Shown here: piece after piece, positions 6,331 through 10,852 of the stretch
Layout: every line of letters starts with the position of its first letter
How positions within the stretch are numbered: the stretch's first letter is position 1
Source: Dehalococcoidia bacterium
GTDB taxonomy: Bacteria; Chloroflexota; Dehalococcoidia; JACVQG01; JAHKAY01
Length of the DNA stretch: 10,852 nt
Direction: 5' to 3'
NCBI GenBank assembly: GCA_030744635.1
Contig: JASLQE010000086.1
Span: 1 to 10,852, forward strand
Program-made: the position numbers and the translations under genes
The notes under the pieces: model-generated
What the model saw: the letters and a program-made list of their open reading frames with translations, nothing else
Databases searched by the model: none
What the model was told of the DNA's origin: nothing

Positions 6331-8777
6331 CCGGTGCGACCTCCGTGGATTCCCCCCCGTGGCTCCCCTCGCTGCGGCGCATCCTCCTCTTGGAGCAGGA
6401 GCGGGGTTACGATGACAGGGCGGTTATCGGGGGGCTGGATGGCTTTCTGCGCCGCAACATCCCCCCTGCCACCCAGAACATAGCCCGTCCCGCGCTGCTA
6501 CGCCGCTTCAAAGAGTTGGACCTGAGCGTCCCCCGCTATACTGGGCGCAACCACTCGGAGAGGGCGCGGTGGGTGGCCGGTGTGCTGGCCTTTCTGGACG
6601 AGGTGGAGCGCGCGGGAGTCCACACCCCGGCGTCCTCCCCCCTGGCTGTGCGCCACCCCGCCCCCCCGGCGTCCAGGACCTACGGGCGGGCCGTCCCCCG
6701 TGTCCCCGTGCAGGGGGTTAACCTGGGCTCCTCGCTGGGCCAGCTCAAAGCGGCCTCGCCATCCGTCCTCTCCCGGCTGGAGAAGCTGGAGGTGAGCACG
6801 GTGCGGGACCTGCTCTACTTCTTTCCGCGCCGCCACCTGGACTACAGCCAGATGAACCCCGTGTCTCAGCTTGAAATCGGCCAGGAGCAGACGGTCATCG
6901 CCCTGGTATGGGAGGCCCGTCAGAGCGTGCTGGGAGGCCGCAGGGGCACCGAAGCCGTTCTGGGCGATGAGACGGGCAATGTGAGGGCGGTGTGGTTCAA
7001 CCAGCCGTATCTGGCGAAGAGACTGTCCACCAACAGCCGGGTGGTGCTCAGCGGCAGGGTGGGGCTGTTCAAGGGTCAAAAGGTGTTTGAGTCCCCGGCC
7101 TGGGAGCCATATGAGGAGGCGGAGACCATCCACACGGGCCGCTTGGTGCCGGTATATCCCCTCACGGAGGGGCTTTACCCCAAGGCCGTCAGGCGGCTGA
7201 CCAAGGCGGCGGTGGACTCCTGGGCGGGCCTGCTCACCGAGTTCCTGCCCCCGAGGCTCCTTCATGCCTGTGACCTTGCCGGGCTGGCACAGGCGGTGCG
7301 CCAGGCCCACTTCCCCGGTGACCTAGAGACCAAGGGGCAGGCCGTGCGGCGCCTGGCCTTTGACGAGCTGTTCCTGCTGCAGATGGCCGTCTTCTCCCGC
7401 AAGCGGCAGTGGCAGCAGGCCCAACCCGGCCGCGCCCTGCCCCCCCGGCCGGAGGCGGTGGAGGGGTTCCTGTCGTCACTGCCCTTCACCCTCACCCCCG
7501 CGCAGCAGCGCGCGCTGGATGAGGTGTTGAAAGACATAGCCCGGCCCCAGGCCATGGCCCGGCTCGTTCAGGGCGAGGTTGGTAGCGGCAAGACGGTGGT
7601 GGCCGTGGCCGCCTTGGTGGCCGCTGTGGCCGCCGGGTTCCAGGGGGCCTTCATGGCCCCCACTGAAATCCTGGCTGAGCAGCACTACCGCACCTTGTCC
7701 ACCCTGTTTGGGGCCGGCAATGGCCGGGAAAACATCACGGTGGCTCTGCTCACCGGGGGTCGCAGGACCGGCGAGAAGGCGGAGCTATACCGGAAGGTGG
7801 CTGCCGGTGAGGTGGACATAGTAGTGGGCACGCATGCCCTCATCCAGAAAGAGGTGGCCTTCCACCGCCTGGGGCTGGTGGTGGTGGATGAACAGCACCG
7901 CTTCGGCGTCCTGCAGCGTTCCGCCCTGCGCGAGAAGGGCTATCACCCTCACATGCTGGTGATGACTGCCACCCCCATTCCCCGCACCCTGGCCCTCACC
8001 CTCTATGGAGACCTGGACCTGTCCGTCATAGACCAGTTACCCCCGGGCCGCCAGCGGATACAGACCAACTGGGTGGAGCCCCGGAAGCGCGATGCGGCCT
8101 ACGGGTTCGTGCGCCGCCAGGTGGCGGAGGGCCGCCAGGCCTTCATCATGTGCCCCCTGGTTGAGGAATCGGATGTCATTGCCACCAGGGCGGCGGTGGC
8201 GGAATACCAGCGGCTATCACGGGATGTGTTCCACAGCCTCAGGCTGGGCTTGGTCCACGGCCGCCTGCGGTCCTCGGAGAAGGAGTCGATGATGTACCGC
8301 TTCCGAGAGGGGGAGTTGGATGTTCTGGTGTCCACCCCCGTGGTGGAGGTGGGCATAGACATCCCCAATGCCACGGTTATGCTGGTGGAAGGGGCGGAGC
8401 GTTTCGGCCTGTCCCAACTGCACCAGTTCCGGGGCCGGGTGGGACGCGGGCAGCACGCCAGCTATTGTATACTGATGGCGGATGAGCCCTCTCCTGAGGC
8501 CCAGGAGAGACTGAAGATTGTGGCAGAGGTACATGATGGTTTTGCCCTGGCTGAGGAGGACCTCAGGCTCCGGGGGCCGGGGGAGTTCTTTGGCACCCGG
8601 CAGAGCGGTATGCCCGACCTGAAAATGGCCCGCCTGACCGACCTGCCCCTCTTGGAGCTGGCACGGGAGCACGCCCGCAACATATTTGAGCGAGACCCCA
8701 GCCTGTCCGATACGGAGCATAAGGCCCTGGCCGCCGAGTTGCGCCGTCTGTATGGGGAGGGTGGGGAATGGAGTTGA
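6327..8777 (+). CDS. recG: ATP-dependent DNA helicase RecG
   Basis: Double-stranded DNA translocase that reverses stalled replication forks and branch-migrates Holliday junctions. The 816-aa protein is longer than E. coli RecG (693 aa). The extra length is an N-terminal region: a mostly helical stretch (about 11-95), then a Pro-rich linker (about 98-128). RecG proper begins near PVQGVNLG. The wedge/OB domain spans about 175-260, including TGNVRAVWFNQPYL. Helicase motifs are Walker A GEVGSGKT (416-423), DEQH (521-524), TATPIPRTL (547-555), STPVVEVGIDIPNAT (669-683) and QFRGRVGRG (700-708). The RecG-specific DLRLRGPGEFFGTRQSG is at 745-761. All catalytic motifs are intact. The ATG overlaps the degV stop by 4 bp (ATGA), implying coupled translation; its own end overlaps argS by 10 bp. 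Confidence 0.97.
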   Translation: MTGATSVDSPPWLPSLRRILLLEQERGYDDRAVIGGLDGFLRRNIPPATQNIARPALLRRFKELDLSVPRYTGRNHSERARWVAGVLAFLDEVERAGVHTPASSPLAVRHPAPPASRTYGRAVPRVPVQGVNLGSSLGQLKAASPSVLSRLEKLEVSTVRDLLYFFPRRHLDYSQMNPVSQLEIGQEQTVIALVWEARQSVLGGRRGTEAVLGDETGNVRAVWFNQPYLAKRLSTNSRVVLSGRVGLFKGQKVFESPAWEPYEEAETIHTGRLVPVYPLTEGLYPKAVRRLTKAAVDSWAGLLTEFLPPRLLHACDLAGLAQAVRQAHFPGDLETKGQAVRRLAFDELFLLQMAVFSRKRQWQQAQPGRALPPRPEAVEGFLSSLPFTLTPAQQRALDEVLKDIARPQAMARLVQGEVGSGKTVVAVAALVAAVAAGFQGAFMAPTEILAEQHYRTLSTLFGAGNGRENITVALLTGGRRTGEKAELYRKVAAGEVDIVVGTHALIQKEVAFHRLGLVVVDEQHRFGVLQRSALREKGYHPHMLVMTATPIPRTLALTLYGDLDLSVIDQLPPGRQRIQTNWVEPRKRDAAYGFVRRQVAEGRQAFIMCPLVEESDVIATRAAVAEYQRLSRDVFHSLRLGLVHGRLRSSEKESMMYRFREGELDVLVSTPVVEVGIDIPNATVMLVEGAERFGLSQLHQFRGRVGRGQHASYCILMADEPSPEAQERLKIVAEVHDGFALAEEDLRLRGPGEFFGTRQSGMPDLKMARLTDLPLLELAREHARNIFERDPSLSDTEHKALAAELRRLYGEGGEWS
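8754..8760 (+). promoter_or_regulatory. Shine-Dalgarno for argS inside recG
   Basis: GGGGAGG ends 7 bases before the ATG at 8768, the best-placed ribosome-binding site in the window. It lies in the last codons of recG and supports an argS start inside the recG frame, giving a 10-bp overlap. Confidence 0.7.
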
Positions 8778-10444
8778 CCCGTAGAATGGTAAAGTACCGC
8801 ATAGCAGAGCTGCTTAGAGGAGCGGTGCAGCAGGCACAGGAGAAGGGCCTGCTGCACTCCACCACTATACCGGAGATAGCCATGGAGCGACCCCAGCTTG
8901 CAGAGCATGGGGACTACGCCTGCAGCCTCCCCCTGAAGCTGGCCCGGGGGGCCGGCACCCCTACCCTGCCCCTGGCCGAAGCCATCGTGGACCTCATCCC
9001 CCCTGCGCCCGAGGTGGAGCGGGCCTGGGCCGCACCGCCGGGTTTTATCAACTTCTCCCTCAGCCCCGCCTGGCTGGCGGGCCAGGTGGAGGCCATCATC
9101 GGCCAGGAGGAGGACTTTGGCACCATACACCTGGGCGGCGGAAGCCGGCTACAGATTGAGTTCGTCAGCGTCAACCCCACCGGGCCGCTGCATATCGGCC
9201 ACGGCCGGGGTGCGGTGCTGGGCTCTACCCTGGCCCGGGTGCTGGCCGCATCCGGCCATGAGGTGGCCACCGAGTACTATATCAACGACGCCGGCACCCA
9301 GATTGAGACCTTTCATCGCTCCCTCTTTGCCCGCTATCAGCAGGCCCTGGGCCGGGAGGCCCAGGTGCCCGAGGACGGCTATGTGGGCGACTATTTGCTG
9401 GACCTGGGCCGGGAGCTGGCCCGGGAGTACGGCGACCGCTTCCTATTGATGCCTCCGGATGAGGCCGTTCCCGAGCTGGGCCGAATGGGCATGGAGCGGA
9501 TGCTGGCCCAGATTCGCGCAGACCTGGAGCTGTTGGGTGTCACCTTTGGACGCTGGTTCAGCGAGGGCGACCTCTACCGGGATGGGCAGTACCAGAAGGC
9601 CATGCAGCTCCTCCGACAGGGTGGCTTCGTGGAGGAGCGGGAGGGCGCTCACTGGTTCACCTCCACCGCCCTGGGGGAGAGCAAGGACAATGTGCTGGTG
9701 CGTTCTACCGGCGCTCCCACATACTTCGCCACGGATATCGCCTACCACTACAACAAGTTCGTGGAGCGGGGATTTCCGCGGGTCATCAATATCTGGGGGG
9801 CCGACCACCAGGGACATATATCCCGGATGAAGGTGGCCGCCTCCGCAATGGGAGTGGACCCGGCCCGACTCACCATAATAATCTCCCAAATGGTCACCCT
9901 GCGCCGCGGTGAAGAAGCAGTGAGGATATCCAAGCGCAGCGGCGATATCATCACTCTGCGGGAGGTGGTGGACGATGTAGGCCCGGATGTATGCCGGTTC
10001 TTCTTCCTCACCCGTTCCCAGGACGCCCAGATGGACTTTGACCTGGAGCTGGCCAAAAAGCACTCGGATGAGAACCCCGTCTACTACATCCAGTACGCCC
10101 ACACCCGGATGTGCGGCATTGTGCGCCATGCTGTGGAGAAAGGGAGGGACCTGGAGGGAGGGGATGTGGGGCTGCTCACCCATGAGGCGGAGCAGGCGCT
10201 TATCCGCAAGCTGCTGCTACTGCCGGAGGTGGTGGAGTTGGTGACGGCCACCCTGGAGCCCCACCACCTGCCCCGCTACTCGCTTGAGCTGGCCGCCGCC
10301 TTCCACAATTTTTACACCCGGTGCCGGGTGGTGTCCAAAGACAAAGCCCTCACCGGTGCCCGGCTCAAGCTGGTGAAGGCATCGCAGATAGTCCTGGCCC
10401 GGGTACTGTCCCTCATGGGCGTCACCGCCCCGGAGCGGATGTAG
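8768..10444 (+). CDS. argS: Arginyl-tRNA synthetase
   Basis: Class I synthetase that attaches arginine to tRNA-Arg using ATP. Length is 558 aa, normal for bacterial ArgRS. An N-terminal tRNA-recognition domain occupies about 1-110. The nucleotide-binding motif NPTGPLHIGHGRG lies at 136-148 (HIGH at 142-145), followed by YYINDAGTQ. WGADHQGHI is at 343-351. The second signature reads RISKRSGD (386-393), a relaxed KMSKR. The SDENPVYYIQYAHTRMCGI segment (433-451) opens the C-terminal DALR-type anticodon-binding domain, and the protein ends in the typical APERM. Some ArgRS proteins without KMSK use a Lys before HIGH. Here that position is NPTGPLHIGH with no Lys, so Lys389 of ISKR is probably the working residue. 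Last gene of the fakA operon; ends in TAG and is followed by palindromic non-coding DNA. Confidence 0.97.
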   Translation: MELTRRMVKYRIAELLRGAVQQAQEKGLLHSTTIPEIAMERPQLAEHGDYACSLPLKLARGAGTPTLPLAEAIVDLIPPAPEVERAWAAPPGFINFSLSPAWLAGQVEAIIGQEEDFGTIHLGGGSRLQIEFVSVNPTGPLHIGHGRGAVLGSTLARVLAASGHEVATEYYINDAGTQIETFHRSLFARYQQALGREAQVPEDGYVGDYLLDLGRELAREYGDRFLLMPPDEAVPELGRMGMERMLAQIRADLELLGVTFGRWFSEGDLYRDGQYQKAMQLLRQGGFVEEREGAHWFTSTALGESKDNVLVRSTGAPTYFATDIAYHYNKFVERGFPRVINIWGADHQGHISRMKVAASAMGVDPARLTIIISQMVTLRRGEEAVRISKRSGDIITLREVVDDVGPDVCRFFFLTRSQDAQMDFDLELAKKHSDENPVYYIQYAHTRMCGIVRHAVEKGRDLEGGDVGLLTHEAEQALIRKLLLLPEVVELVTATLEPHHLPRYSLELAAAFHNFYTRCRVVSKDKALTGARLKLVKASQIVLARVLSLMGVTAPERM

Positions 10445-10465
10445 GGGGCCGGTTAGCGGAGGCCA

Positions 10466-10481
10466 TCTCTTTCCCACCCGC
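10466..10481. repeat. 16-bp block shared in inverted orientation with 3797-3812
   Basis: TCTCTTTCCCACCCGC is the exact reverse complement of bases 3797-3812, at the right edge of the GC-rich element before fakA. An exact 16-bp match between the only two sizeable non-coding gaps points to a common interspersed element whose boundary may lie here. Confidence 0.75.
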
Positions 10482-10490
10482 TCTGGACGA

Positions 10491-10559
10491 AGTATCGGTC
10501 CGAAGGACTCTCCGAAGGAGTCCGATACTCCGTTCGGACCGGACTCCTTCGGAGAGTCC
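10491..10559. repeat. Compound palindrome downstream of argS
   Basis: Bases 505-523 and 541-559 of this last 10-kb block (10505-10523 and 10541-10559) are exact 19-bp reverse complements, and each also forms its own hairpin (GGACTC/GAGTCC stem, 7-base loop). Further exact pairs are CGGTCCGAA (10496-10504) with TTCGGACCG (10533-10541), and AGTATCGG (10491-10498) with CCGATACT (10522-10529). TCCGAAGGA occurs twice directly (10499-10507, 10511-10519) and once inverted (10545-10553). Several of these folds exclude one another. Confidence 0.85.
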
Positions 10560-10589
10560 GCCGAGCGGACCCGCCCACGAAGATTATAT

Positions 10590-10608
10590 TGGGGGGCGAA
10601 GCCCCCCA
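10590..10608. repeat. GC hairpin with GAA loop
   Basis: TGGGGGGC-GAA-GCCCCCCA forms an 8-bp stem. TTGGGGGG (10589-10596) can instead pair with CCCCCCAA at 10611-10618, giving two exclusive folds. It is a near copy of the hairpin at 3762-3778. Confidence 0.8.
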
Positions 10609-10626
10609 GACCCCCCAAAGCACCCT

Positions 10627-10646
10627 GGGCAGGGCTTGCCCTGCCC
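10627..10646. repeat. Perfect 8-bp hairpin
   Basis: GGGCAGGG-CTTG-CCCTGCCC, a perfect stem with a four-base loop. It is followed by TTACACC rather than a T-tract. Confidence 0.8.
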
Positions 10647-10663
10647 TTACACCGGAAATCGTA

Positions 10664-10685
10664 GGGGCGGTGCTTGCTCCGCCCC
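10664..10685. repeat. GC-rich hairpin, REP-like
   Basis: GGGGCGG (10664-10670) pairs with CCGCCCC (10679-10685) around an eight-base TGCTTGCT loop. The style resembles interspersed palindromes scattered between genes in many bacteria; copy number cannot be judged from one window. Confidence 0.7.
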
Positions 10686-10715
10686 CAACCCCCCAGAACT
10701 AAGTAATTGGTAGAG

Positions 10716-10728
10716 TGGGCATAGCCCA
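10716..10728. repeat. Short hairpin followed by T-rich bases
   Basis: TGGGC-ATA-GCCCA, a 5-bp stem, is followed by TCTTTTGG. This is the nearest thing to a rho-independent terminator after argS, but the stem is short and the T-run is only four bases, 272 bases past the stop codon. Confidence 0.4.
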
Positions 10729-10744
10729 TCTTTTGGACCCATGT

Positions 10745-10771
10745 GGTGGGTTTCGTTTCACTCCACCCACC
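10745..10771. repeat. GGTGGGT palindrome, REP-like
   Basis: GGTGGGT (10745-10751) pairs with ACCCACC (10765-10771) around a 13-base loop, followed by CTACG. From memory, GGTGGGT...ACCCACCCTACG palindromes recur between genes in several bacterial phyla, often as REP-type repeats. No RAYT-type transposase gene is in the window. Confidence 0.6.
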
Positions 10772-10827
10772 CTACGGATCTATCCCACCCGCCCACGAAA
10801 ACTATATGTGGATGCCAAATTTACCAA

Positions 10828-10841
10828 CCCCTCCAGAGGGG
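10828..10841. repeat. Small palindrome at window end
   Basis: CCCCTCCAGAGGGG is a perfect palindrome, realistically a 5-bp stem with a CCAG loop. The CCAGAGGG core also occurs on the minus strand of the element before fakA. The final bases CCGGGGGCGC resemble the start of the 3761-3778 hairpin, so the element probably continues past the window edge. Confidence 0.55.
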
Positions 10842-10852
10842 GCCGGGGGCGC

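Larger units (their letters stand above)
10569..10799. repeat. Direct repeat pair ACCCGCCCACGAA bounding a palindrome cluster
   Basis: The 13-bp sequence occurs at 10569-10581 and again at 10787-10799, each followed within a few bases by a TATAT-containing segment. The CCCGCCC plus ATAT pattern also appears before fakA (3709-3727 and the complement of 3781-3801). The copies probably mark the edges of repeated units. Confidence 0.6.
10445..10852. other. 408-bp non-coding, palindrome-rich tail
   Basis: No frame here shows protein-like sequence; frames crossing it from argS or antisense are low-complexity Pro/Arg/Gly shadows. The stretch consists of seven hairpin-capable palindromes separated by short linkers. 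It also carries blocks shared with the gap upstream of fakA. None of the stems is followed by a convincing T-tract, so termination of the argS transcript is not clearly encoded by a classical intrinsic terminator. Confidence 0.75.

Noticed and set aside
9443..10183. 246-codon minus-strand frame opposite argS
   Set aside because: It is antisense to conserved ArgRS motifs, with His/Gly/Leu-rich composition typical of a complementary-strand shadow.
10217..10729. Minus-strand 170-codon frame and plus-strand frame 10321-10713 over the tail
   Set aside because: Half of each is a shadow of argS and the rest crosses palindromes. No protein-like segment or ribosome-binding site is visible.
10700..10735. 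Possible tRNA fragment (GGTAGAGTGGG)
   Set aside because: It resembles a D-arm sequence only briefly. No acceptor, anticodon or T-arm pairing can be drawn around it.
10569..10799. CRISPR array or insertion sequence in the tail
   Set aside because: Only two 13-bp direct repeats about 218 bp apart, with no regular spacers, no cas genes, no transposase frame and no terminal inverted repeats with target duplication.
1..10852. A new defence, toxin or biosynthetic system
   Set aside because: Every gene is a recognisable housekeeping family with intact motifs. No unexplained coding space remains outside the two repeat-bearing gaps.

Overview
The window is a compact, GC-rich bacterial chromosome segment (about two-thirds G+C by eye, not computed) made of housekeeping genes. 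Gene content and protein style fit the Chloroflexota, most likely a Dehalococcoidia-like lineage. The pointers are a RecG with a long N-terminal extension, an ArgH with a non-classical N-terminus, and GC-rich palindromes filling the gaps between genes. This placement is inference from memory of related proteins, not a search result.

Layout. Bases 2-3386 (+) hold the end of an arginine biosynthesis operon: the 3' two-thirds of argD, then argG, whose TTG start touches the argD stop, then argH, which overlaps argG by 11 bp. After a 12-bp convergent gap, rpmB (ribosomal protein L28) lies on the minus strand at 3399-3581. Bases 3582-3845 are non-coding. They hold two interleaved promoter candidates pointing away from each other and a GC-rich element with a (CCCG)5 tract, a perfect hairpin and two opposite-strand G-quadruplex motifs. 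Bases 3846-10444 (+) form a second tight operon: fakA, degV/fakB, recG and argS, joined by a 4-bp gap and then overlaps of 4 and 10 bp. Bases 10445-10852 contain no gene. They are packed with palindromes and share sequence blocks with the 3.7-kb gap.

How the genes work together. ArgD, ArgG and ArgH catalyse late steps of ornithine-to-arginine synthesis, and ArgS charges tRNA-Arg with the product, though from a separate transcription unit. FakA and the DegV-family protein form a fatty-acid kinase pair that phosphorylates fatty acids for phospholipid synthesis. RecG remodels stalled replication forks. L28 belongs to the large ribosomal subunit.

I found no defence system, mobile-element gene, CRISPR array or unknown gene cassette. 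The parts worth a second look are the non-coding stretches, a (GAG)10 microsatellite inside fakA, and a few protein oddities. Six of eight genes end in TAG and none in TAA.
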